This document shows, one piece after another, positions 36,501 through 47,546 of a stretch of 64,000 bases of DNA. Within the stretch, counting starts at the first letter, position 1. Each line of letters begins with the position of its first letter. A program made the position numbers and the translations under genes. The DNA is from Heliocidaris tuberculata (lineage: Eukaryota; Echinodermata; Echinoidea; Camarodonta; Echinometridae), in NCBI GenBank assembly GCA_025618425.1, contig CM046839.1:4672533-4736532 (forward strand), given 5' to 3'. Below the pieces are notes generated by a model that ran no database searches, was not told the DNA's origin, and worked only from the letters and a program-made list of their open reading frames with translations.

Positions 36501-39500
36501 AAATTTTGAGGAGCGTCGCTAAAGCACAGAGAGAGAGTTCGTCTCAAACTATGACAACCACCGAAATTGTTGCCGGCAAATATGGAGATTCCAGGATTAT
36601 CTTTACTCCTGCCATGTATGTGGTCTAATTTTATATCTTGAGGACTTTCTTATTTTTTTTCTTTTCTTTTTTTTGTGTGTGTGTGTGTGGAAGGTATTGC
36701 TTGTTGGCAAAATTTTATTTCCAGTTGGTACTTTATTGGCAATCTTCAAGACATAGAAAAGCGATATGCCCCTTGGATTTTACCTGTGCCCCATCCTTAA
36801 CTCTCTTGTATTCAAATAGGAAGTTTGCTCTCGCAAAGTTGTCTGTCTGAACACTTTGTTTTCTTGCTGGTGCCCAATCTGACAGAGATACAAAATATGT
36901 TGGGTTAGATTTAACCAAACGCTTGATGATGTTTTCTTCAGTAAGAAGCGATTGTAAGAGTGACTCTTACATCTCTGAAAGTAGCAGATGGATTGACTTC
37001 AAATGGCCTGCAGATGATGTATTTCCTTGAATAAGTGTTCCTACCTTTCGTTCATATATATGATATCTATTTGGGACGTCGATTTCCGTTTTCTTATTGA
37101 CGTTTTCTTATATCACTTTGGACCGGCCACATGTCTCAAAACAAAGCGACACACCAATATGTATAAAAAAAACTCTCAACTTCCATTTGTTTTCCTTTCC
37201 ATCCTTTATTTCATGGTTATGACAGTATTCATATAAACTGATCTTTGTACTTTGTAGAAAGTTTTCGCGAGGGATGAATATACAAGGTTTCTGAGCAAAG
37301 GGTTGTCTTAATTGGCCGCAATCTGAAAGTTCGTCGGATGTTAGTCCTTTTAGCAACAAGGAACAGGATTTTAACTGATAACTGCATTAGTTAGTCACTA
37401 TAGGCATGACAGGAAAGAGGCCTCAGTTAATTTGAATGCCATACTAGTTCTCAAATGGCACATGGTCCAGCTTCTGTGTATAATGTGTAAAATTATTTCT
37501 TAAAGCAAATTTATGTTGTCTTTTTCTTTCCCTTCTCTTCTTTGATTTTTCTTATTTTCTTTTTTTTTTTTAATGTTTTTATCTTATAGTTCTTTTTCCC
37601 CCTGTCTTTCGCAATCTTTTTTTTTTTTTCTAATTCCGTTTTCATCTGTTCTTTGTTTAATTTTTCTATTTCTTCGTCTTGGTGTTCAATCCATTACTCA
37701 TTTATAATCGAATTTCTAAGTACGTAATAAAATGACATGAAATGCACATTTTGAAATTTGAAAATCCAGGTAAATTTTCAGCTGGATTTGGAATCAAATC
37801 AAATATTTATTTGTAGAAGTCAGGAAGGTAAACAAGAAATTCATTTTTTTTTTCTTCTAGTTTTCACGACAGGGAAAGTAGTACGCAAGATTGATTGTAG
37901 GGAGCAACGTTAATAGTTTTTACTGACATGAAGATTTGTTTTAAAATCCTTCCTGTTAAACTCCCAAGATCAATAACTTGATTCAAATATGCACATTCTG
38001 GGTCTACATGTCTTCTTGGTTGACATATTCCGAAGTACTTACAGGAATAATCTGCTCTAAAGCAGTCCAGTGAGGAAGCTCCCGTTTTGAGATTTCGATG
38101 AATTAGACGTCAATCCATAACAGTTGACGGCCTTTCGTGTTATTGGAATCCCATGATGACTGGGGTCCTGCTATCTAAAAAGAAGCATTTTACTTAGATT
38201 CATATTCCACTGGTTGAGGGTCTAGCTAGGAGCGTTTTGATAACATCGCTTGCTTTAAGAATGCTAAAGGCAAGAAAGTGTCTCTTACATGTGAATGCGT
38301 GTATGAACCTCAGCGAAGATTCACCCCCTTTATAGCTTCTGAAATTCGATCAGAAAACGGAGAGATACTATTAAAACAACAACTAGGTAGGAAAAAGTAT
38401 ACTATGTCATTGCTATAATCCTGCAAGTGATAAATAATGGGTTTATTCGTTTGTTTCAGATGATACTGGTCCGCTGGCTAACTGCCTCTGATTTCTGCAG
38501 TTTTGGAATAACAATTCTTAGACGTATGGCTCCCACTTTCCTTTCTGAGCTTTATGTTCTTTTAACGCTGAAAAGGCCGGGTGATTTTGATTATTTAGCA
38601 GCCGATGTAGGAGGCGAATTCCGAATAATACTCAAGGTTTTTATAACGCAGAAAATTATCCATAAAACGGGGCTAACTTTCATATTATTTTAACAGTATT
38701 GTTGTTTTAATGATGACATTACTGCTTCAGTGTTATTTCTTTGAAATGCTCTGAGCTTCTGGACTGAGTTTCATCTTATCAGTGTTTAACCAGGTCCATA
38801 TAATCAGTTGGGAACAATAATGGCTTATAAAAAGTGTAATAATTTTAACTGTATCCCAAAGTTCATCACAGAATGATGTACTTGGGCTTTAATAATAATA
38901 CAAAGCTATCAACTCATCTATGCACACACATATAGAAGCACCATACAGAAGGCTGGTGTTCACGAGAAATCAAATGTACATTTTATATTCATGTTCTTTA
39001 AACATTGGGAAGTAAAATAAACCTTGTCTTTTTAATCCGTTAAATCATAGATACTGCAATATTGCATAAGTTTAATCCACAAAAAGTCTTGAACCGACAA
39101 AAATTACAAAAGTTTTATAAATCTATAATTTCTAGAAAACAGAATAGTATTTCCAGAGAAAACCAGTTTATATATCGCTAGGATACCACTCCGGTATTGG
39201 GTTACATTGTGGTATGACAAATGGAAAAACGTTTTAGGCAAATGCCATAAACTTCAAAACACTGATTCTTGAGCTTGTGCAACTAATTTTGTTGTTGTTT
39301 CTGTTGTTTTGTTTTTGTTTTTAAAGAAATACAGATTATATTCATAAAGAAATACAGATTATATTCATATGTTCAACGTATTAACATCAAGTGTAGTTAA
39401 AGTGAAGCTAACGAACTTTTGAGTGCAGGCATTTTTAGTTGACTTACCTCATAGCGCAGACGTCAGAGGTGAGAGAAAGGCAATTATTTATCGCCGTCCG

Positions 39501-39829
39501 ATTTTAGCCAACGATTGATAGTGGGTAACGAGTCCAAAACAAGAGTCGAGTTTCATGGTACTGCCTCTGCTTTCGCATGCATTGCCGAAAATAATACTCC
39601 CTTTCCTTTCAAATTCGTTCCAATGCTCTAAAATATCGATGTTGTGTGCCGATTTATTGAATAACTGTATATTGCGATGCTGCTTTGCTTGATATGGCAG
39701 AGCTTAATTCAATTTTTATTCTTATTTTCGTCAACCGGATCGAATGCCGTTGCATATCTGCAAAATGTTGAAATGCGATAAACATATTTCTATCCGATTT
39801 TACAGGACGTGGTGTATGTATGTATTTTT
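33385..39829. other. No gene seen
   Basis: Long AT-rich stretch. Noted inside: a weak tRNA-like fragment (34447-34490), TTTG and TTTA repeats at 34568-34596, T-rich tracts at 36645-36690 and 37500-37630, and an orphan TATA box at 35917. Open frames here are short and lack domain character. Confidence 0.5.
35917..35924 (+). promoter_or_regulatory. Orphan TATA box followed by GC-rich DNA
   Basis: TATAAAAG is followed directly by a GC-rich stretch (GCGATCCCGCCGCGG) unusual for this AT-rich region, and an ATG about 50 bp on opens a 27-codon frame that soon stops. It could be the promoter and first exon of a plus-strand gene, but no downstream exon was recognised. Confidence 0.3.
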
Positions 39830-41380
39830 TTTTCATTGAACCTCATGGACATATCCATCAACATTCTGTTCGAATAGAACATCAATAATCAGAACAATAA
39901 TAATGTTAATAAGAATAACAAATGACAAAAACAGAACAATATATCGTTAGTACATAGCATTCAAAACAAAAACAAAATACTCATAATTGATCAAATAGAC
40001 ATGCTCTTTCATGAATTATAAACTATCAAATTATGTGCAAGTAATGTAAGGTGATGATAAAAAGAGTGATTAAAAGAATTATATACATATATTTATACAC
40101 TGGGTTTCTAAGTAACCTGTATCCGACTGAGGATGCGCGGACTATAACTATTTCAATTTTTGTATACCTTATCAATTATCGTTCTCCTGAAGAAGACGCC
40201 ATGCACGGAACGTCGGAATTTTGAGAAAATAAAACATCAAACTTACTGGCTACAATGCATTAACTGTGTATTTGTCTTTGCCTACGCCAATGCCAGTAAG
40301 TGAAATATATACATTTTTGTACACAAAAATATCATGCCTATAATAATGAACAATTTAAAGGTTACCACGTTGATCAATAGTATATCGCAAAAAACTGAAA
40401 ATTCTTTTCTAAGAGCGTCTTCTTTGAGTGACATGATAAATATGAATCTCTCCAAACTATCTGTGTTTTCAAAGTTATCATCAAGTGCTTTAAGATTAAC
40501 AAAACAGTTCTCTTCTTATTCTTAACTTCTCACATTACATGACATAATGGAATTCGTCTCCTTCTGTCAGCATACTACATTATTCACAAAAACGTACATT
40601 CGCTGGTATTTTGTGAGGGCGATGACATCTTCCTTTTTCAATATGTAGGTTCTAAGGACTATATGCAAAGTTTGCAGATATTTTGTCTAATGTTTCAATC
40701 AGTAAGAATTTTTAGATATCTTTCTTCTTTGATGGAAGTTTTGAATAATCGATATGTCCGCAATTTGTTACCCTCTCCATTATTTTTATCACGTGAAAGG
40801 TCAAGTTTGATCTGGTTATTAAATATATCTTGTAGCTTACCCTCACAGTGGGGACGAAGTCTTTTTGCGTCATTTGTACTGCAACTATATCATTACCATG
40901 ATTACAAATGTTTACAGTATCAAAAAATCTTTATAATGTTTCTCAACTAGCAATTCTCCTTGATTTTATATATTATTCAGCAATAACGCCGATATTACTA
41001 CTTTTGCGATTTATACCAAGCATATGTTTACACCATTGAAGATGGATTTTTTTTTTTTTTTAGAAATTCGGTTTGAAATATAGTTGTGTTTTGTTTGCTT
41101 GTTCTGACTAGAGGTTGCTGCAGACTATTTTACTACCCCATATTTCTGATCCGTATAAATATAATAACATATGTTTGATCATACTATCAAAGCAGCATGT
41201 AGCAATTTTGATGTTAGGAGTATATTTGCCAAACGATTTGTATAATTTAAAAAAGGCTTTTCTTCCTTTATGAGCTAAATTTTACATTTCATGACAAAGG
41301 GTTTCTTTCATATTACATATTCCAGTCTCTTTATATCATTATTCTGTTTTGATTATGAGAAAACAACTTTTGTATCGCAG
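39830..41380 (-). mobile_element. Degenerate non-LTR retrotransposon (3' part)
   Basis: Minus-strand LINE remnant. The 3' end, at low coordinates, finishes GAGGTTCAATGAAAAAAAA, and the coding relic lies at 40.9-41.3 kb. A plus-strand motif CCTGAAGAAGACGCC...CGGAACGTCGG...AAAATAAAA at about 40189-40243 may be a separate Penelope-like tail inserted within it. Confidence 0.45.
40900..41280 (-). pseudogene. LINE reverse transcriptase C-terminal relic
   Basis: Translating the minus strand gives LAHKGRKAFFKLYKSFGKY, then FDSMIKHMLLYLYGSEIWGS, and in a shifted frame HLQWCKHMLGINRKSSN. This is the usual order of conserved blocks after the RT domain in several LINE clades (FD-LVKP-LLYGSE-WG; fCK-LLG-N). 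Stops and frameshifts are present, so it is dead. Clade not determined. Confidence 0.55.
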
Positions 41381-41460
41381 CTTGTAGACGCATATTTTTG
41401 AGGGGAAAAAAAAGAGAAAATCTATACTGAAGAATTTTGAAGGATTAAAAGTAGTTCTCT

Positions 41461-42012
41461 CCCCCCCCCCCCCCCCCCCCCCTCCACAGGCATTGCGCAT
41501 GTGACTTGGATATGTAAATCACATATCGACTTTGATTCGTGTGTTATATTTTTGACTACACACAATTCTGCGTTCGGTATCTCCATGTACATCAGCATGT
41601 TCATCCTACTTCATTTCTACTTGATACATCTCCCAATCTCTTGCATTGAAACGAAAGGGTAGGAGGAATTTGGATGATGTGTTCATCGACCGCATTTGTG
41701 GTAGTCATTACCACAGACCTGATGCGATGTCACAAGTTGGTGAGAGCATGCCTGGGGGAAATGGCAGAGATAGTTTGTTACTGGAAATGATGACGTGGGA
41801 TTTTGGTTTTGAACCCCATAGATGACTTCATACTGGAGGAAATTATAACCGAAGGGAAAAAGGAATAGACTATATCCGGATCAAAGCCTTGGTGATTTGT
41901 GTTGTGATCAGCCTCATCTGCATATCACATACGCACGCACACGCACACGCACACGCACACGCACACAGACTCCACCGAGGCTCCACCATAGGGCACCACT
42001 GTTCCCCCACCC

Positions 42013-42099
<87 letters not shown>

Positions 42100-42240
42100 C
42101 TATCTCTCTCTCTCTTTCATATTCACATTCACACACTCCCTCCCTCTCTCATTCTACCTCTTCCCTCTCTTTATATCACATCTCTCTCCCTCTTTCCGGC
42201 ACACATACACACATGCGCGCACACACACTCACACACATTT
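41461..42240. repeat. Simple-repeat block: C-run, (ACACGC)n, (CT)n, (TATC)n, (CA)n
   Basis: A C-run of about 22 at 41461-41482. Then ACGCAC repeats at 41930-41966, a CT run at 42017-42071, TATC at 42071-42099, mixed CT and a CA-rich stretch to 42237. Open frames across it are artefacts. Confidence 0.9.
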
Positions 42241-42991
42241 GTTTGATTGATTTTTATTTCTGCGTTCAATAGCATGATACAAAATACAATAATATTACAG
42301 AAAAAAAGTATATAAACACATTGTCAGGCATTAACAATTTACTTCTTAAATACAAAGAAAATATGTATACAATATGGGAAATTAACATTTTGCATTTAAC
42401 AGGATTTGTGAACGCAAGAGACCGTCATCATGAGCGAGTTGCTTATGTCGATGGCGGCCTCAAAGTAAAAAAGCGACATAGAACTAAAAAAAAAAAATGT
42501 GATATATAAATGTGATTCACTTTCTATCTTCTTTTCCTTTTCATTACACTTTGAACTGATTTTGTGGTACAAAATAATGAAATTATTTTTAAAGATATAT
42601 ATCAAGTTGCCATGATAAAGCCGGGATAATAATTCTCAAGGTCCTTCGAAACTACGAAATATTCATACACATTTTCATCTCAGTACCTGAGGAATATCTA
42701 ACTTCATTAGTTGCTCAATATCCGCAAACTTAATAGTCCTATCCTCTGTTATGTGTTAGATTAACCTGTGACTTTTTCATCAACTTCTACGGCTAAGGAA
42801 ATCTAAAGGTTAAGATCTGCGTATTCTTGTCCATATAACTCGAAGGCCTGATTCAATTTGAGAGAGAAAATTAACTGCCATTTCACTCAACACTTTTAGG
42901 TGACTTTTATGATCGAAACTAGATAGTCTATTATAGGACAATCAGCACGTTTATGTGTGGGGATGACGTGCAAAATAAGTTGTAAAAAACA
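42241..42991. other. No gene seen
   Basis: The start (TTTGATTGATTTTTATTT...) resembles reverse-oriented LINE tails also suggested near 34570 and 44215, but no coding relic is visible. Otherwise unassigned. Confidence 0.3.
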
Positions 42992-43816
42992 CCGGGGGGG
43001 GGGGGTGTTTCGCAAAGAGTTAAATTTGACTTAAAGTCATGCGTAAGTGCCAATGCGCATACGGTATTAAAGGGAAATCCAACCTTAATAGCAAGTTGCT
43101 TTGAAAGAAAGAGGACAAATCAGAGAAGCAGATTGGTGAAAGTTTTAACGAAATCGGACAAGCAATAAGAAAGTTATGAATTTTTAAAAGTTGTAATCAC
43201 TATGCATATGGGAATTTCAAATTGGCCGAATAGGTAATACCACTGTGATGTAGCTGTGGACAACTCCCCTATTCCCTCTAACACACAAAATAACTAAAAT
43301 GTCACTTTTTTTAAAAAATGCATTACTCAGTAGGATCTTTTCGTTCATGAGGACCTGTAACAACATGCTATCTCCAATATATTTTGAGTACTGCCCCGAG
43401 GGTAAAAGCGCCTCAAAGAAAACCGCAAATTAATGATATTTTTGTGTCCGACAAATGGGAGAGTTGTCCACAAAAATGTCACAATTGACTCACCAAATTG
43501 CCAATTTGAGATTCGCATAGATGTAGTGATCTCATTTTTCAAACATCAATAACTTTCTTAATCCTTGTCCGATTTCTTTCAAACTTTCACCATCCTGTTT
43601 TTCTTATTTTTTTCTCTTTCACACAAATCATCTTATTACCAAGGTTGGATTGCCCTTTAAAAGCGTAATCTCATTGGTAGATTACCCTATAGCGCGCTCC
43701 CCTGAGCATGATCTGACCAATGCGGTGATGTGTCATATACCGCACGCAACTCGGAATTTAAGTGCGACTTTAAGTCAAACTTAACTCTTTGTGAAACACC
43801 CCCCCCCCCCCCCCGG
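42992..43816. mobile_element. TIR element with G-run/GTGTTTC termini, host of MITE copy 2
   Basis: The left end CCGGGG...GTGTTTCGCAAAGAGTTAA and the complement of the right end CCGGGG...GTGTTTCACAAAGAGTTAA are inverted repeats of about 45 bp, continuing as TTTGACTTAAAGTC. Removing the nested MITE leaves an element of only about 240 bp. Target duplication not resolved. Confidence 0.7.
43071..43656. mobile_element. Long-TIR MITE (TTAA type), copy 2, uninterrupted
   Basis: The termini are AGGGAAATCCAACCTT and, complemented, AGGGCAATCCAACCTT, flanked by TTAA at 43067-43070 and 43657-43660. The arms are imperfect inverted repeats of about 200 bp. It is the empty-site equivalent of copy 1 at 7081-11798 and lies in the opposite orientation. 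No ORF. Confidence 0.8.
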
Positions 43817-44794
43817 TCTAGTCAACCAACAAATGCATGAGGTAAACCGTGGTTTCCATCTTATTATTTTGGGTATTTACTTCATCATGCCATTATTTTA
43901 TACACATCATTAATCCTCGCCTTTTTCTGGTTCACAATATTCGCTCAGAAAAGTCATCAGCGTAGGGAAATAATAATAAGTCAATATGATATCGGCCATT
44001 CACCCACCCAGATACAGATAAAGAACTCATAAAAAGAACAGATACAAATATTGATGACAAATACACCTACCCACTCACTCATCAATCACTCATGTATTAT
44101 CGATCATGTACATGATTTAGCCGTCTCGCGAGAGTGGTTCAACATATTGCCAGACTTTGGCTCCAGATGAAGGCGGTCGATCCATTGTACTTTAGCAAGA
44201 ACATGTATTTATATTTATTTTATTTAATTAAAATGGTTTATTGATTAAAAATCATTCGCGGCTTTTGGGCCGAATTACAGATCTTTTTACAAAATATAAC
44301 AAAACATTAATCATATACAAAGAAACATAATAATATGATAAATAAGAGTAGGAGATTTTTTAGATATGACGAAAATAAGCTTCAATACCTATGCACAAAA
44401 GATCATTATTATAAATTCACCCCACTGTGAAAAAAAAAGAATAAACAGAGTAGAAGTGAAGAGGGAAAGAGAAAGAAGGAGGGCAGGAGAAAAAGAGAAA
44501 GAGAAAAAAAAGAAGAAGAATAAAGAATAACAGAAAAAAAGAGGATAAGAGTCTGAAGAGAGAAAAGGAAAGCTAAATAGAGAAAAAAAAAGGAAATAGG
44601 AGGCAAGAGAGGGAGAAAGACAAAAAAGGGAGAGATTATAGTATTGCAGAGATAAAGAGAAGAGGTATAAATAAGGAGGAAAGAGAGAGAAGAAAGAGAG
44701 GGAGGGGGATTAAAAACTGATTGCACCGATTTTCATGGTATACGTTAATGTATATAAAGTGAATCTGCAATGTTTTGGGTGTGTGTATATATAA
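43817..44794. other. No gene; purine-rich tract
   Basis: Contains a possible reversed LINE tail near 44210-44300 and a GA/A-rich tract at about 44430-44710. Nothing coding. Confidence 0.5.
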
Positions 44795-45008
44795 GGTTCC
44801 ATGACATTTGCTCCTGCGACAATTGCTCCGGTCTAACTTTGCCATGTTAATCCTAAACCTAAACCTAACCCTAACCCTAACCCTAACCCTAATCCTAAGC
44901 TTCACATTGTCCTTAACAAAAAACCAAATCATGACCTTGACCTTAACCTTTGACCTTTCAAGATATAGACGGAGGAGCAAATGTCGCAGGAGCAAATGTC
45001 GTGTCACC
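44795..45008. mobile_element. TU/foldback-like element enclosing telomere-like repeats, 8-bp TSD
   Basis: The ends are inverted: GGTTCCATGACATTTGCTCC at the left and, complemented, GGTGACACGACATTTGCTCC at the right. Each arm holds two short tandem units of the type TGCGACATTTGCTCC. Flanking direct repeats ATATATAA lie at 44787-44794 and 45009-45016. The core is CCCTAA-type telomere-like repeats (44848-44899). Sea urchin TU elements are known for terminal inverted repeats made of about 15-bp tandem units and an 8-bp duplication; the match is architectural. The TSD is low-complexity, so could be chance. Confidence 0.65.
44848..44899. repeat. Interstitial telomere-like (CCCTAA)n array
   Basis: About eight units: central perfect CCCTAA copies flanked by variants CCTAAA and TCCTAA. 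TTAGGG is the echinoderm and vertebrate telomere unit. Confidence 0.85.
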
Positions 45009-45016
45009 ATATATAA

Positions 45017-46440
45017 AAGTGTTGCGTCCGACGTTTGCCAAATCTAGTCTCTTTGGGGGAATCCAAAAATGCCACAGTGTGAGAGGGGAATTGATTCTGG
45101 AACTTTAAAACCTCTTTTATAAAAATAATTATTTTCATTTTACTCTAATCTCCTTGGCAAAATACTATATTATCAATAGTAATCGGCAGCACTATATGTT
45201 ATGGATTAATAGCCTATTTCTGAGCTAGCAAAGCAGGCAAGCAAAATGTTTGGAAATTTGTCTTTATCATAGATCAATACATGTGCGATTGGCGAAAAAT
45301 TGTCAGATTAATTTTCATTGTTAGTAGAATCCGCAATTCCATTTGCCATTGTTTTATTATGTTCTCTTAGGCCTCAATCATTGGGAGATATTGGTATCAC
45401 ATGAACACTTACCCTTTTGCCATAACTTCTGATAGGTCGGGCGACCGCGTGTAGGACGGAGGGAAACCCAAAATGATTTCCTAATTAAAAAGTTAAATAA
45501 TGATTGAAATTAATAATTCAACAGGAGACTTTGATTCATCGTTCCATTATTATATATGTTTTCCACAGTTATCTTTTAAACAATTTAACGAAATAAGGTT
45601 TACTTCCTTTATATTGGAGGTAGTCCAGAGTTCTGAAAGTGACATACAATGAATGCCCAGACTAAAACCAAGCTTTTAATGAATGTTCAAGATATTTGCA
45701 AATTCAGTTAGGTTGAAAATGTATAATAACTGAGTAATGAGGGAAATAAAAATTGATAAGAAAATCGAGTAGTTGTCCAAACCGCGTGTTGGTCAATAGA
45801 GTGTGGTTTGTAAGAAGTTTTCGTCAGAGTTTGTTTACAGATATAAACCAGTCATCTACTGCATGATAGATTACTGGATTATTCTCGGCTACATTCAGTT
45901 CAATCATCAGAACTCAAACTAACTTTAAACGGAAAAGAAAGAAAACTTTTAATAATCAGACCCTAAAATACCCCAAAATCTTCTGGTATTACATGTATGT
46001 ACAGAAGCTATAGAATGTTTCTAAATATTCAAATAATGTTGTTTAAGCTTGGTTTTACGTGTTGTGGATTAGATATACATTCAATACCTCAAGGGATTTG
46101 AAAAAGATTAACAGAACATCGGTTTAGATTTTAGCGAAAGATTTGGTTAGGTTAAATCTATAACCCTGCGTCATCTTGCCAACATGGTGTATATCAGCTA
46201 AGATCATTATCCAATGCTTCAAAAATGTCACATTCTGTAGATAAAATTTTCTTGTCATTCACCTCTACACAGAATATACACTCAAGGATAATGATTGCTT
46301 GTTATATTATTAGCAGTTACAAGTAACTCATTGAACCGCTTTCGGTATTATCACCCTGGTCACTGAATTCAATTTTCTGCAGTTTACAATGCTCACTCTC
46401 CACTCTAATTCAATTACAAAGAATTTTCGCTACCTACGGG
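45017..46440. other. No gene seen
   Basis: AT-rich, no simple repeats or element ends noticed. Confidence 0.5.
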
Positions 46441-46545
46441 GTACCCACTTTACACCTGGGTGGAGAAGAGTAATATAGATAAAATGCCTTTGCTCAAGGA
46501 CATAGATGCCGGACCGGGACTCCAACCGACAACCGTTTTATTCCC
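46440..46545 (-). mobile_element. tRNA-derived SINE fragment
   Basis: The plus strand contains CACCTGGGTGGAGAAGAGTA, then CCTTTGCTCAAGGACATAGA, then CCGGGACTCCAACCGAC, the last resembling a complemented B-box. The order CACCTGGGTGGAG, TTGCTCAAGGACA, GGGA-TCCAACC is common to many animal SINEs. Confidence 0.5.
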
Positions 46546-46623
46546 AGTGAAGTTATACAACCACATATGCTGCAATAATGAATGACGGTCATTTACCAGG
46601 CGCCAACTAAGTTTGTCTCATTA

Positions 46624-47017
46624 CACTCTAAAAAACGTCTAATCATTTTTTTAACCAGATAATAATAATAATGATAATAGTGGGTTCTTGTATAGCGCAC
46701 ATGTCTGTCAGACTTGACACTCCTGGCTCTCCGCAATTATTACCCTGGCCCTATAGCATGGCTGCACTTACGACGCTCTAGCATTTCAAGGAATTAATTC
46801 CTGCCAGATCGCCTCGTCACAATTCAGATGCTAGTCATTCTGACTAGGATTCTTTTCATTTTTACCAGGATTCCGTTCCTTTTGACAAGTTTTCTGTTCA
46901 CTTCAAACCCGAAGTTGGTAGTTTTGACAGGAATAGTGCAGGTGTTCGTGGGAATAGTTATTTTTAGTCAAATCTGACTAGATTCTAGTCATATTTGACT
47001 ATATTGTTTTTAAAGTG
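46624..47017. mobile_element. Small TIR element (TA flanks) with a LINE/SINE 3' tail inside
   Basis: The left tip CACTCTAAAAAAC and complemented right tip CACTTTAAAAAC are flanked by TA (46622-46623, 47018-47019). Within it, 46660-46800 on the minus strand is an L2/CR1-like 3' end, GTGCGCTATACAAGAACC followed by an ATT-type tail, similar in design to the end of the LINE at 11.3 kb. Confidence 0.5.
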
Positions 47018-47546
47018 TATTACAGTATTTTACTCAGGCCACTGTTGTAGAAAGTATTATTGAAAGTGCAATTCATTAATATCCTATTCACGTAAATTGT
47101 TTGTTATGCACATTGGATTGTAAAGAAGGTGCTTTTATTGATATGATAATCATGATGGACAGAACAGGATTCTTTACTACAAATTTACAATAATTATGAT
47201 TTGTTTATTTCACCCTTTTGTTGATAGTCTGTTGCTTTGCAATGTCAATAAAAACTAATAAGCAAGTTCATAAATGGTACAATTATCCTGAAATGACTCC
47301 ATTTCTTAAGCACACGTGCATCTGTTTTGGTTTGGGTTTTGTTAAATAAAACGCGCTATTTGTAAATTACTGGTGTGCGCATCGGTGCGTGCAAAATGAG
47401 AACGTATAAAGGTCAATTATTGTACGGTACAAATGACCTATACCTGCACATGCGCGAATTGTAATTACAAACTGGCTTATAGTCTCTCAAGACCACTGTG
47501 GTGAGTATTTCCAGAAAATTATTTAGCAACTTGATCGGCCTTTGAT

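Noticed and set aside
44808..45047. Open frame with repeated Leu-Thr (LTLTLT)
   Set aside because: Translation of the telomere-like CCCTAA array.
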